Positions 44,279-52,595 of a DNA stretch of 64,000 nt are shown here, in pieces. The DNA comes from Microbulbifer sp. ALW1 (GTDB taxonomy: Bacteria > Pseudomonadota > Gammaproteobacteria > Pseudomonadales > Cellvibrionaceae), in assembly GCF_009903625.1 (NCBI RefSeq), contig NZ_CP047569.1, positions 1,210,501-1,274,500 of the forward strand, written 5' to 3'. A program made the translations under genes and the position numbers. Positions within the stretch are counted from its first letter, which is position 1. The number at the start of each line of letters is the position of its first letter. Under the pieces are notes generated by a model. The model was not told the origin of the DNA, did no database searches, and worked only from the letters and a program-made list of their open reading frames with translations.

Positions 44279-45376
44279 TTAATTGCGGTACTTGTCCCGA
44301 TAAGCGCCGGGTGCGAGACCGGTCCATTTCTTGAAGGCGCGGTTGAAGGCGCTGGGCTCGGAAAAACCCAGGCGCTCGGCAATTTCGGCCACTGCGGTTT
44401 CCTGTTGTTTGAGCTGGTACATGGCCATATCCCGGCGCACGGAATCCTTGATGTCCTGCCAGCTGTTGCCTTCGTCTTTCAGGCGTCGACGCAGTGTCTG
44501 TGGCGAGGTGAACAGGCGCTCGGCCACATCGTCCAGGGACAGGTTCTCGATGCTGTTGTGGCTTTGCAGCATGCGGCGGATGCGGCCGGTGAAACTGTTA
44601 TCGGACTTATATTGGGTCAGCAGGCACTCAGGGGCGCGGGCGAGGAATTCACTCAGCTGCTGGGCGTCGCGCACCAGCGGCATGTTCAGGTAGCGGGTGC
44701 TGAATACCAGGCAGCTTTCCTGCTGGTGAAAGTAGTGCCGGCAGGGGAACATATCGCTGTAGTCTTCGTCGTAATCCGGTGGCGGAAAGGCCAGGTGTAC
44801 CCGTTCCAGCAAAATGGTGCGGTCGATCAGCCAGCTGAAAAAACGCAGCCAGATGACCGCCAGGGATTCGACAAAATTCTGGTTCGGTAACTGTTTCTGG
44901 TTGCCGTGATGGAAAATCAGGCGGGCCTCTTCCCCATCTTCCACCAGTTTGATGTGCAGGTCGTCACTGACCATGCTGACAAAGCGCCCGGAGCGCAGCA
45001 GGGCCCGCCGCAAATTGGGGCAGGTGATGGTGGCATGGGCCATCATCGCAAAGGTACCGCGCAGCCAGGGGCGCGCCAGGTAACCGCCAGACTCATCCCC
45101 CAGCTGATCCCACAACAGGCGCAACAGAAGGGCCAGTTGCTCGCGGCCAATACGGGCGTCGTTGCGGATGGTGGTGGCGGGCTCGATACCGGCGCTCAGC
45201 AGCAGCTGGTCGGTGTCGACGCCCGCGGCCTTGGCCCCGGCGAGGTGGGCAAATACCGCGGCCGCCAGAATGCCGGGGTCCTTGTGGCCCGCGTCAGACT
45301 GCTCATGGTCGAGGGCTTGGTTTTCTGTCTCCACGGTCACGATTCCCGGCTCCGGTGTCGTTGAGGGGGAGTGCAT
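44279..45376 (-). CDS. AraC-family regulator with arabinose-binding-like N-terminal domain
   Basis: A 365-residue regulator of the OruR/ArgR-like AraC branch. The N-terminal domain begins ILAAAVFAHLAGAKAAGVDT and contains DESGGYLARPWLRGTFAMMA. The C-terminal HTH pair is ENLSLDDVAERLFTSPQTLR and VAEIAERLGFSEPSAFNRAF. The frame is open upstream to 45487, but the ATG at 45376 has a GGGGGAG site. No divergent metabolic partner is evident, so the regulon is open. Confidence 0.88.
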   Translation of the reverse strand: MHSPSTTPEPGIVTVETENQALDHEQSDAGHKDPGILAAAVFAHLAGAKAAGVDTDQLLLSAGIEPATTIRNDARIGREQLALLLRLLWDQLGDESGGYLARPWLRGTFAMMAHATITCPNLRRALLRSGRFVSMVSDDLHIKLVEDGEEARLIFHHGNQKQLPNQNFVESLAVIWLRFFSWLIDRTILLERVHLAFPPPDYDEDYSDMFPCRHYFHQQESCLVFSTRYLNMPLVRDAQQLSEFLARAPECLLTQYKSDNSFTGRIRRMLQSHNSIENLSLDDVAERLFTSPQTLRRRLKDEGNSWQDIKDSVRRDMAMYQLKQQETAVAEIAERLGFSEPSAFNRAFKKWTGLAPGAYRDKYRN

Positions 45377-45517
45377 TGTTATTACGCACCTGAATGGGGG
45401 GATTATGCAAAAAGGTGCATAAAAAGTCCCGCTTCCGGGAAATTGGGAAATCAATGTGCTACAAATGGTTTTTCTGTCGTCTGCCAACCGCCAATCTAAA
45501 AACTACAGGAAGTGATC

Positions 45518-45844
45518 ATGGACAAAGCCATTACCTGTGCACTCAACCCCACCATCTGCCGCCGTCTGCTGATTACCTATCTGATCGAGCAGTTACCGCG
45601 CCCCAACAATCCTGCGCTGGAGGAGGTGACAGGTTGGCCGCGGCGCACGGTGCAGGACGTGATCGCCAAGGGGTTGCCGGGGCACGGCACTCAGGTGGAG
45701 TTTGTGCAGCAGGGGGTGCGCAATAACGACGGTTATTACGAACTGAAAGACTGGGGTTCGATCGATGGCAGCTGGGTGCGGGCGCACCTGGAAGAGATTG
45801 CTGCCGTACTGGAGCTGGCGCCGGAGCGGATTCCGGCGCCCTAG
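45518..45844 (+). CDS. Small winged-helix-like DNA-binding protein
   Basis: A 108-residue protein. NPTICRRLLITYLIEQLP and ALEEVTGWPRRTVQDVIAKG form a helix-turn-helix. The rest (VEFVQQGVRNNDGYYELKDW) looks like the wing and a short C-terminal extension. This pattern belongs to a conserved but poorly named gammaproteobacterial family. AGGAAG precedes the ATG. It stands between an AraC gene (divergent) and a convergent DUF4168 gene. Confidence 0.7.
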   Translation: MDKAITCALNPTICRRLLITYLIEQLPRPNNPALEEVTGWPRRTVQDVIAKGLPGHGTQVEFVQQGVRNNDGYYELKDWGSIDGSWVRAHLEEIAAVLELAPERIPAP

Positions 45845-45861
45845 GCTCTTTGGCGTAGCCG

Positions 45862-46206
45862 TTACTGCGGGGCGGCGGCCTTCTGCAGTATGTCGTTCAC
45901 CTTCTGCAGTAGCGCTGGATCATTGCGCAGCTGGGTGGCAATGCCCTGGTATTCTTCTTTGCTCAGGCCCGCGCCCTGCACCGCGGCGACCATTTTGGAC
46001 TGGGCTTCCACGTTGATGGCTTCGGCAGCTGCGGCATCCGCGGCCGCTTTGATCTTGGGCGCGTATTCCTGGCTCAGGGTGACAATGGAGCGGTAGGCAT
46101 CGGCAAATTTCTGTAGCTGCGCGTCGCTCACAGCGGTTTCTGCAAAGGCACTGGAAACGGCGAGAGCCAGTGCGAGTGCGGCGGAGTAAATGGCGGTCGG
46201 CTTCAT
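45862..46206 (-). CDS. DUF4168 family exported protein
   Basis: A 114-residue protein with a signal peptide ending near AFAETA (about residue 22). The mature part is helical: VSDAQLQKFADAYRSIVTL and GLSKEEYQGIATQLRNDPAL fit DUF4168. No biochemical role is established for the family. AGAGGTGCTC precedes the ATG at 46206. Probably periplasmic. Confidence 0.8.
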   Translation of the reverse strand: MKPTAIYSAALALALAVSSAFAETAVSDAQLQKFADAYRSIVTLSQEYAPKIKAAADAAAAEAINVEAQSKMVAAVQGAGLSKEEYQGIATQLRNDPALLQKVNDILQKAAAPQ

Positions 46207-46405
46207 GAGCACCTCTCGTTATTGAGATCACGCATCTGTGCGGAGTGCACGCCCAGCGTCGGATGAGGGCTACAGAGCCTTGGCGGTGTTGAGGCGCTGT
46301 CTGCTTAGGGTAGTTGGTATTCAGGCCCGTTTGGGCCATTTGCCGCCAGTCTGCACCGGCGGCGGTCGTTTTGTGTGGCAGTGCCAACTCACCGTTTGTG
46401 CGGCG

Positions 46406-47032
46406 TCAAAAAAGTCCGAGGAATTTTTTGCGTTTTTTCAGTGAGGCCTCGCAACTATTGAGTTGTCGCTGGTAGCTCTGGGCCCTGGTTGAAACCTTCT
46501 GAGCGACATTTTTTAGCCATTTTTTGTTGCGGTAGGTGCGGCGATTAAAGCCTCCCTGACCCTCGTGGTAGGCGAGGTACAGGCTGTAGGTATCGTTCGG
46601 CTTGATCCGGCACTGGCGCTGGCTGGTGTTGTGGTACCAACCGACAAAGTCGATGGCATCGGCGAAATCGTCGCGGTCACCGCCGTAGTTGCCGGTGGAG
46701 CGCTGGTAGCCTTTCCAGGTGGGGCCCAGTGCCTGGGCGTAACCGTAGGCATCCGAAGGGCGCGGTCCGGGAATTATCCACAGGATCTTGGTGCGCGGCG
46801 GTTTGGCGTCGTGCACAAAGCGGGACTCCTGGTGCAGTGTGGCCATCATAGTGGCGATGGGGGTATTCCACTTGCGTGAGGACTTGGCGGCGTCGTGATA
46901 CCAGTCGTCTTTCTCGCGAAAGATCTCGCAGATATTGTCGGTATTACTGGGTGGGGTAGTGGCGCAGCCCGCCATCAACAGCATGGGCAGGGCGAGCAAC
47001 GCCAGTTTCAGTTTCTTATTCTTATGAATCAT
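46406..47032 (-). CDS. SLT-type lytic transglycosylase lipoprotein
   Basis: A 208-residue lipoprotein (LMAGC, Cys23) with a lysozyme-like SLT domain. The catalytic glutamate is E69 in TLHQESRF; GYAQALGPTWKGY and YLAYHEGQGGFNRRTY are other hallmarks. It cleaves peptidoglycan glycan strands in the periplasm. It lies 45 bp downstream of rpiA on the same strand, across three 12-bp tandem repeats, and could be partly co-transcribed with rpiA. Confidence 0.88.
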   Translation of the reverse strand: MIHKNKKLKLALLALPMLLMAGCATTPPSNTDNICEIFREKDDWYHDAAKSSRKWNTPIATMMATLHQESRFVHDAKPPRTKILWIIPGPRPSDAYGYAQALGPTWKGYQRSTGNYGGDRDDFADAIDFVGWYHNTSQRQCRIKPNDTYSLYLAYHEGQGGFNRRTYRNKKWLKNVAQKVSTRAQSYQRQLNSCEASLKKRKKFLGLF

Positions 47033-47044
47033 CAGCTTCCAAAT

Positions 47045-47080
47045 GATTGTTGCTTAGATTGTTACTTAGATTGTTGCTCA
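47045..47080. repeat. Three 12-bp tandem repeats at the rpiA stop codon
   Basis: Units GATTGTTGCTTA, GATTGTTACTTA and GATTGTTGCTCA lie head-to-tail between rpiA and the lytic transglycosylase. The first unit on the minus strand contains the rpiA stop codon. Each unit differs by a base or two. Confidence 0.85.
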
Positions 47081-47755
47081 GACTTTTGATTTGATCGTCT
47101 TCACGCCATCGGCGGTGCCGAGCAGCAATATGTCTGCGGGGCGGGCCGCAAAGAGGCCATTGGTGACCACACCGGTGATATTGTTGATGGCGTCTTCCAA
47201 TGCCAGGGGCTTGGCGATCTGCATATTGTGCACGTCGAGAATGACATTGCCATTGTCGGTCGTCACTCCCTCGCGGTACACCGGGTCTCCACCCAGCTTC
47301 ACCAGCTCGCGGGCAACATAGGAACGCGCCATCGGAATGACTTCGACCGGCAGTGGGAAGTTGCCCAGCACTTCGACCCATTTGCTGCCGTCGGCGATAC
47401 ACACAAACTCTTCGGAGCAGGCCGCCACAATTTTCTCGCGGGTGAGCGCGGCGCCGCCACCCTTGATCAGCTGCAGCAGCGGGTTAGTTTCATCGGCGCC
47501 GTCCACGTAGACACGGATGCTGTCCACCGCGTTGAGGTCGTACACGGGAATACCGTGGGACTTGAGGCGCTCGGCGGAGGCGTCGGAGCTGGCGACGGTG
47601 CCGTCAAACAGGCCCTTTTTCTCCGCGAGGAAATCGATGAAGTAATTGGCGGTAGAGCCGGTACCGACGCCGACAATGGTGTCGGCATCCAGCATGGGGG
47701 TGATGTATTCCACCGCGGCGCGGGCGACGTCCTGTTTCAGTTGATCCTGGTTCAT
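47078..47755 (-). CDS. rpiA: Ribose-5-phosphate isomerase A
   Basis: A 225-residue cytosolic enzyme that interconverts ribose-5-phosphate and ribulose-5-phosphate in the pentose phosphate pathway. [25 protein letters not shown] and [14 protein letters not shown] are the conserved substrate and catalytic loops. Length equals that of E. coli RpiA. The ATG at 47755 is the expected start, although the frame is open upstream. It is divergent from ilvA, an arrangement also common in Pseudomonas. Confidence 0.97.
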   Translation of the reverse strand: MNQDQLKQDVARAAVEYITPMLDADTIVGVGTGSTANYFIDFLAEKKGLFDGTVASSDASAERLKSHGIPVYDLNAVDSIRVYVDGADETNPLLQLIKGGGAALTREKIVAACSEEFVCIADGSKWVEVLGNFPLPVEVIPMARSYVARELVKLGGDPVYREGVTTDNGNVILDVHNMQIAKPLALEDAINNITGVVTNGLFAARPADILLLGTADGVKTIKSKV

Positions 47756-47931
47756 AGCTGGTCCCGTAAGGCTGTCCTGTAAGGAAAATATGCGTCCATG
47801 TGCAATTTTTGCCACAAAAATACCCGCTTTCGAATATTTTTTCGCGCAAAAATGGCCTGAAAGTGGCTTTGCTGCTGCATAGCGATTAGACTGGCGGGCT
47901 TGCAAACGTCCACCGGCAGTCGGTTTTTGTC

Positions 47932-49455
47932 ATGCCCAAGTCCTATATCAAGCGCATTTTAGACGCGCGTATTTATGATGTCGCCATCGAAACCCCGCTG
48001 GAGCCCATGCGCCAGCTTTCACATCGCCTGGGAAACCGCATTCTGCTGAAGCGCGAAGACCTGCAGCCGGTGTTTTCTTTCAAGATTCGCGGCGCCTATA
48101 ACAAACTGTTGCAGCTGCCTCCGGAGCAGCGCGCCAAGGGTGTGATCTGTGCTTCGGCGGGCAATCACGCCCAGGGCCTGGCCCTGGGGGCCCAGCAACT
48201 GGGGGTGCGCGCGACCATCGTCATGCCGTCGACCACACCGGCGATCAAGGTGAATGCGGTGCGCATGCGCGGTGCCGAGGTGGTGTTGCACGGCGATACC
48301 TTTGACGAGGCCGCTGCCCGCGCCAAAGAGCTGGTGGAAGAGCGCGGCCTGGTGTTTATCCACCCCTACGACGACCCGGACGTGATCGCCGGCCAGGGCA
48401 CCGTGGCGATGGAATTGCTGCGCCAGCAGCCCGGCAATCTGGATGCGGTGTTTATCCCGGTAGGCGGCGGCGGCCTGGCGGCCGGTATGGCGGCCTACAT
48501 CAAATATGTGCGCCCGGAGATCAAGGTTTACGCGGTAGAGCCGGAAGATGCTGCCTGCCTGAAATTGGCCATGGACGAGGGCAATCGCGACGGGCGCCTG
48601 CCGCAAGTGGGCCTGTTTGCCGATGGTGTGGCCGTGGCGCAGATCGGCGAGGAAACCTATCGGGTACTGCGCGAGACCCTCGATGGGGTCATCACCGTGA
48701 CCACCGACGAAATCTGCGCGGCGATCAAGGACATCTTTGAGGATACCCGCTCCATTGCCGAGCCCGCCGGTGCTGTGGGCCTCGCCGGGATGAAAAAGTA
48801 TGTGGAACAGAGCGGCGGTGAAAACGCCACCCTGGCCACGGTATGCAGTGGCGCCAACACCAATTTCGACCGCCTGCGCTATATCAGTGAGCGCACTGAA
48901 ATCGGCGAGAAGCGCGAGGCGGTACTGGCGGTAACCATTCCGGAGAAGCCCGGTAGCTACCTGCAGTTCTGCCAGGATCTGGGCGATCGCTCCATCACCG
49001 AGTTCAACTACCGCTATGCCAACAGCGGCGAGGCACACATCTTTGTCGGCATGCAGGTGACCACCGATGCGGATCGCCAGCAGCTGGTTGCGCAATTGCA
49101 GGAGGGCGGTTACCGGGTGACTGACCTCACCGACAATGAAATGGCCAAGCTGCATATCCGCCACCTTGTTGGCGGCCGCGCGCCGGGTATCGAGGATGAA
49201 GTGGTTTACCGCTTCGAATTCCCCGAGCGCCCCGGAGCACTGCGCAAGTTCCTGGAGCAACTGGCGGGGCGTTGGAATATTACCCTGTTCCACTACCGCA
49301 ACCACGGCGCGGCCTACGGACGTGTGTTGGTGGGGCTGGAGGTAGCCGAGGCTGAGCGCCCGGCGCTACGGGCCCTGCTGGACCAGTTGCACTACCCCTT
49401 CTGGGAAGAAACCGAGAATCCGGCCTACCAGTTCTTCCTTTCCCAGGGGAAATGA
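47932..49455 (+). CDS. ilvA: Biosynthetic threonine ammonia-lyase
   Basis: A 507-residue PLP enzyme that deaminates threonine to 2-oxobutanoate, first step of isoleucine synthesis. The PLP lysine is K51 (SFKIRGAYNK), the glycine loop is VGGGGLAAG and two ACT-like regulatory domains occupy about 330-500 (TIPEKPGSYLQFCQDL and FEFPERPGALRKFLEQLAG). The two ACT-like domains indicate the isoleucine-inhibited biosynthetic form rather than the catabolic form. It is divergent from rpiA. Confidence 0.96.
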   Translation: MPKSYIKRILDARIYDVAIETPLEPMRQLSHRLGNRILLKREDLQPVFSFKIRGAYNKLLQLPPEQRAKGVICASAGNHAQGLALGAQQLGVRATIVMPSTTPAIKVNAVRMRGAEVVLHGDTFDEAAARAKELVEERGLVFIHPYDDPDVIAGQGTVAMELLRQQPGNLDAVFIPVGGGGLAAGMAAYIKYVRPEIKVYAVEPEDAACLKLAMDEGNRDGRLPQVGLFADGVAVAQIGEETYRVLRETLDGVITVTTDEICAAIKDIFEDTRSIAEPAGAVGLAGMKKYVEQSGGENATLATVCSGANTNFDRLRYISERTEIGEKREAVLAVTIPEKPGSYLQFCQDLGDRSITEFNYRYANSGEAHIFVGMQVTTDADRQQLVAQLQEGGYRVTDLTDNEMAKLHIRHLVGGRAPGIEDEVVYRFEFPERPGALRKFLEQLAGRWNITLFHYRNHGAAYGRVLVGLEVAEAERPALRALLDQLHYPFWEETENPAYQFFLSQGK

Positions 49456-49840
49456 ACCGGGTGCAGTGGAATATGTGTGCCAGTCGTCAGATTTTGCGGT
49501 GGGTAGTTCACCCGCGCGGGTCTGTCGAACTTGCAATTTCCAAAATGTGAGGTTTCTCTCAAAAAAAAGCGCTTGACGGGTTACTATTTGGCCATCGATC
49601 GAGTATCTTTTGACCGGTGATTAGCCCTTGTGGGCCAGCTGAATGCCAACTTGGCATCAGTTTGGCAAGGGTAGTGATGCGGGTGACCGAGCAGCTGTGA
49701 GAAGGAGGAATTTTTCCTCTGGACCGGAACTTTTCTGGGAGCCTACGTCTAAATCACAACTGGCGGCGCAGATCGCCAGGTAAAAAAGAACTCGAACGAA
49801 TTAAAAACAACAAGAATTCAGATCTAACAGGATGGTCCCC
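49456..49840. other. Long intergenic leader before a tiny gene
   Basis: No coding frame is supported. The region holds a CTTGACGG element (about 49571), the palindrome at 49644-49656 and a GGAGGAATTTTTCCTC imperfect palindrome at about 49705. It may be the promoter and 5' leader of the 46-residue ORF at 49841. Confidence 0.5.
49644..49656. promoter_or_regulatory. Possible operator palindrome
   Basis: TGCCAA-C-TTGGCA is a perfect palindrome with a 1-bp centre, followed 4 bp later by another TTTGGCA half-site. It lies about 185 bp upstream of the small membrane ORF. No regulator can be named. Confidence 0.35.
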
Positions 49841-49981
49841 ATGAAACCCGATGCATTGACACTCGCTGTAGTTGTCTTTGTTGCGGGCGTACTGCTGAGC
49901 AGCAGTGGTCTGACCGAGGTGTTCTCTTCCGACCAGGAAGAGGCCCCGGCGGCGCTGCAGCAGGGAGTGGTTACTCGCTGA
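49841..49981 (+). CDS. Very small single-TM protein
   Basis: A 46-residue frame from ATG at 49841 to TGA at 49979-49981, with a hydrophobic helix (about 6-24, LTLAVVVFVAGVLLSSSG) and an acidic then polar tail. ACAGGA stands at proper distance upstream and an intrinsic terminator follows within 30 bp, both favouring a real gene. An in-frame ATG at 49832 is the alternative start. Probably an inner-membrane small protein of unknown role. Confidence 0.65.
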   Translation: MKPDALTLAVVVFVAGVLLSSSGLTEVFSSDQEEAPAALQQGVVTR

Positions 49982-50008
49982 CCCCTTCGCCCGCAGGCTG
50001 AATGCCAC

Positions 50009-50044
50009 AAAAAAAGCCAAACCCGAAAAGGTTTGGCTTTTTTT
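50009..50044. terminator. Bidirectional intrinsic terminator
   Basis: AAAAAGCCAAACC-CGAAAA-GGTTTGGCTTTTT is a near-perfect stem with A and T runs on both sides. It separates the tiny membrane ORF from the convergent 5-formyl-THF cyclo-ligase gene. Confidence 0.9.
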
Positions 50045-50085
50045 GTGCCTGCCGTTCGGGGGCACCCATTGCGATCTAGCGAGGC

Positions 50086-50727
50086 TCAGGTGCAGCGGTA
50101 TAACTGCTGATCTGTGGCCACCACTGATAGCGGAATATCCCAGCTCTCCACCGTTAACTGATGTACGCACTGCAACTGGTGGGCAATGCCCGCCAGCTTT
50201 GGGCCACTGCCCGGCCGTAAACGCTTGAAGGCAAAGGTGCGGTCATAGTAACCGGCACCCATACCCAGGCGCGCCCCGGAAGGATCAAAGGCCACCAGAG
50301 GCAGCAGCACCAGGTCCATTTTGTGTGGTGGCCGGACTTTCGCGATGCGAGATGTCTTCCCGGGCGCAATGCCTGAGGGCTGGTTGCGGCGAACCAGCGG
50401 TTCAGGAATACCGTATCGGTTGCGGTAGCGCAGGGGGGTGCCCGACCAATGCAGAAAGGTCATGGTGGAGCGGCTGCCGCGGGGCAGTGCCGGCAGGTAA
50501 AAGTATTTGTCGGGGAAGCGCGTCAGCAGCGGGCGCGGATCGATCTCGCCGTCCATGGGCCAGTAAATGCCGATGTGGCGGGCCCGTTTCAGCTCTGGAC
50601 ACAGTGCCAGGCGTGCACACAGCCGCTGGCTGGCCAGGCGCTGCTGATATTGGCTCAGGGCGCGTCGCGCAGCGCGAATTTGTCGGCGCAGCTGGGTTTT
50701 GACTGTGGGTACGGGAGTGTCTGACAT
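50086..50727 (-). CDS. 5-formyltetrahydrofolate cyclo-ligase
   Basis: A 213-residue enzyme that converts 5-formyl-THF to 5,10-methenyl-THF using ATP. KTQLRRQIRAARRALSQYQQ, a PLVAFDPSGARLGMGAGYYD segment and a basic RRQIRAARR region match the YgfA/Fau family. Its position downstream of zapA and 6S RNA is the standard gammaproteobacterial arrangement. The start has a weak ribosome-binding site. Confidence 0.95.
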   Translation of the reverse strand: MSDTPVPTVKTQLRRQIRAARRALSQYQQRLASQRLCARLALCPELKRARHIGIYWPMDGEIDPRPLLTRFPDKYFYLPALPRGSRSTMTFLHWSGTPLRYRNRYGIPEPLVRRNQPSGIAPGKTSRIAKVRPPHKMDLVLLPLVAFDPSGARLGMGAGYYDRTFAFKRLRPGSGPKLAGIAHQLQCVHQLTVESWDIPLSVVATDQQLYRCT

Positions 50728-50783
50728 CGGCGGACGCTGGATGTGCGGCAGTGAAGTTGGCGCACTGCCCGGCGTAAGGAATT

Positions 50784-50966
50784 AGGAGCCCCGAAGATGC
50801 GGCTGATGACATAGCCTTGAACCGTAAGGCTCAAGGTGGGGGTTACCGGAATGCATAAGGCTTTCCGCTACAAGGCGGACTTGCACACCAACATCCGCTG
50901 GGAACCTCCAGGGTAGAATTATCGGCTCAGGACATAGTCAACTGGCCAACACTTCAGGGCGAGGGG
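50784..50966 (-). ncRNA. ssrS: 6S RNA
   Basis: The minus strand between zapA and the cyclo-ligase gene has the 6S pattern. The 5' arm is GCCCTGAAGTGTTGGCCAGT, followed by CCTGAGCCGATA. The 3' arm has CACCTTGAGCC, then GGTTCAAGG, and ends with GCATCTTCGGGGCTCC. Parts resemble E. coli 6S (CCTGAGCCGATA, CACCTTGA, GGTTCAAGG, GCATCT). 6S binds sigma-70 RNA polymerase in stationary phase. The ends are approximate, set by pairing of the arms. Confidence 0.88.
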
Positions 50967-51163
50967 TAATTATACAACTTGGAAGCTATCTTGGCTAAAC
51001 GCACTTTCCGTGAAAAATGTGCTTTTTGGCGATAGTCAAGCATCGCGGTTGCGAAGGTCTTATATAAAGCTGTGTAGCGAATAGAAGACAGAGTAGTGGA
51101 ACGCAGGCAGGGAAGAGTTGGTTAGATAGTTGTGAGTGATTCGCGACGCGAGAGACGCCGGGA

Positions 51164-51478
51164 TCAAGCCTGGTCGAATTTGTTGAGCGCCGCCTGGACT
51201 TTTTCGTGCAGGCGATCGAGCATTTCCTCTTCCACCGGCTGACGCGCGAGCCCGGCCTTGGCCTGGATCAGCTCGTGGGCGATATTCAGGGCTGCCATCA
51301 CCGCAATGCGCTCCGCGCCGATCACGGAACCGCTATTGCGGATTTTGGCCATGCGCTCATTGAGCAGTCGCGCAGACGCCTGCAGTCCCGGCTGCTCTTC
51401 TTCCGAACAGGCAACGCGATACTCTTTATCGAGAATCGTGACGGCCACTGTGGCGGAATTGTGCGGTTTGCTGCTCAT
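51164..51478 (-). CDS. zapA: Cell division protein ZapA
   Basis: A 104-residue protein that bundles FtsZ filaments at the division ring. VAVTILDKEYRVACSEEEQP is the typical N-terminal domain, followed by ASARLLNERMAKIRNSG and a C-terminal coiled coil. The start overlaps the stop of the upstream small coiled-coil gene by 1 bp, indicating coupled translation. Its position next to 6S RNA is conserved. Confidence 0.94.
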   Translation of the reverse strand: MSSKPHNSATVAVTILDKEYRVACSEEEQPGLQASARLLNERMAKIRNSGSVIGAERIAVMAALNIAHELIQAKAGLARQPVEEEMLDRLHEKVQAALNKFDQA

Positions 51479-51681
51479 CAGTTTTCTTGGCTCAGGCCTT
51501 TCAGTCGGTTGATCATTGTTTCAACGCGGCTGCGGGCCACTTCATTGTTTTTAATCAGCCGTTGGCGCTCCTGCAGCCACTGGCCTTCCTGTTCACGCAG
51601 TGATCGGTTATCTGCGGTCAGCTGCTGGCACTGCTGTATCAGCGAGTCCAGTTTCAATTCTAACGCCTGTAGTTTGTCCAT
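51478..51681 (-). CDS. TIGR02449-type small coiled-coil protein (ZapB-like)
   Basis: A 67-residue protein, almost one coiled coil (MDKLQALELKLDSLIQQCQQ, LREQEGQWLQERQRLIKNNE). Such proteins stand directly before zapA in Pseudomonas and relatives and are thought to act with it in division. The frame is open upstream to 51840 but only the ATG at 51681 gives the family length. It overlaps zapA by 1 bp. Confidence 0.82.
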   Translation of the reverse strand: MDKLQALELKLDSLIQQCQQLTADNRSLREQEGQWLQERQRLIKNNEVARSRVETMINRLKGLSQEN

Positions 51682-51942
51682 AATGCCTGCGTATTCGGTG
51701 CGCCGCTTACCCCTGCGACTTGTTGCGCCGCCGCTCGTCAACGGCGGCCGCTCTTTGCATTGACCGGAATAAAATCCAGCGCCACGACTGCGGGAGTCGG
51801 GGGATTCCGCTACTATATTGCCGGTGTAATAGGGGGTCAATTGCCCCGCGTCTTTAGTGTGAACGGGCGCTAGCCATTATTTCACCAGTTTGGTGCGTTA
51901 ATCGCACCCTAGCTTTGTTTGCCGGTGTCACCAGGAGAGTTT

Positions 51943-52539
51943 ATGTCCCCATCAACCCCTTCCGCAGCGTCAGCCAGGGAAATATCCTTTGATGACCTCG
52001 CCAACCAGATTGTGGTGGCCGGCGGAAAAATCGGCCCCAGTGAACTGCACGGGTTTATCTGTGGCCTGCTGGCCGCGGGTGCACGCCCGGACAAGTCGCG
52101 CTGGCAGAAAGAGCTGGCGGAATTTCTCGACCTGGATGCGGTACCTGCCGACCTGCTACGGGATGCGCTGCAATTGGCCGAGCGAAGCCAGCAGGACCTT
52201 GCGGATAACAATTTTTCATTCCAGCCTCTGCTCAGCAGTAGCGATGAGTTGGCCGAGCGCGGCCAGACCTTGTGCCACTGGTGTGAGGGCTTTTTGCACG
52301 GGTTCGGAATCGGCAAGTATGCCGGTGAACTCTTGCCCACCAGCAGCGAGGCATTGAAAGACCTGGCAGAGATTGCCCAGCTGAATGCCTCCGACCTGGA
52401 AAACAATCCTGAGCAGGAGCGTGAGTTATTCGAAGTGCAGGAATATGTGCGTATGGCAGCCCTGAATATCTTTGTGGAATGCAACTCTGCAGCGGATGGC
52501 GGCGAGACGCCGGCCACTGATGCGCCCACATTGCACTGA
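51943..52539 (+). CDS. UPF0149 (YgfB) family protein
   Basis: A 198-residue cytosolic protein of the YgfB family: GPSELHGFICGLLAAGARPD, CHWCEGFLHGFGIG and a C-terminal EVQEYVRMAALNIFVECN. In Pseudomonas aeruginosa YgfB modulates expression of ampDh3; the function here is inferred only. AGGAGAG precedes the ATG at 51943. It heads the pepP-ubiH-ubiI cluster, the conserved order in gammaproteobacteria. Confidence 0.92.
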   Translation: MSPSTPSAASAREISFDDLANQIVVAGGKIGPSELHGFICGLLAAGARPDKSRWQKELAEFLDLDAVPADLLRDALQLAERSQQDLADNNFSFQPLLSSSDELAERGQTLCHWCEGFLHGFGIGKYAGELLPTSSEALKDLAEIAQLNASDLENNPEQERELFEVQEYVRMAALNIFVECNSAADGGETPATDAPTLH

Positions 52540-52595
52540 AGGGGTGCGCTAAAGGTGCCAAACTCCCGCCGCCAGCCCAGATATTTTTCCAGTTC

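Noticed and set aside
47045..47080. CRISPR-like repeat array
   Set aside because: Units of 12 bp have no unique spacers and no cas genes are near. The 7-bp and 6-bp arrays (56595, 57742) fail for the same reason.
48019..49305. Long minus-strand frame of 428 residues
   Set aside because: It is antisense to ilvA, whose catalytic lysine and ACT domains are clear.
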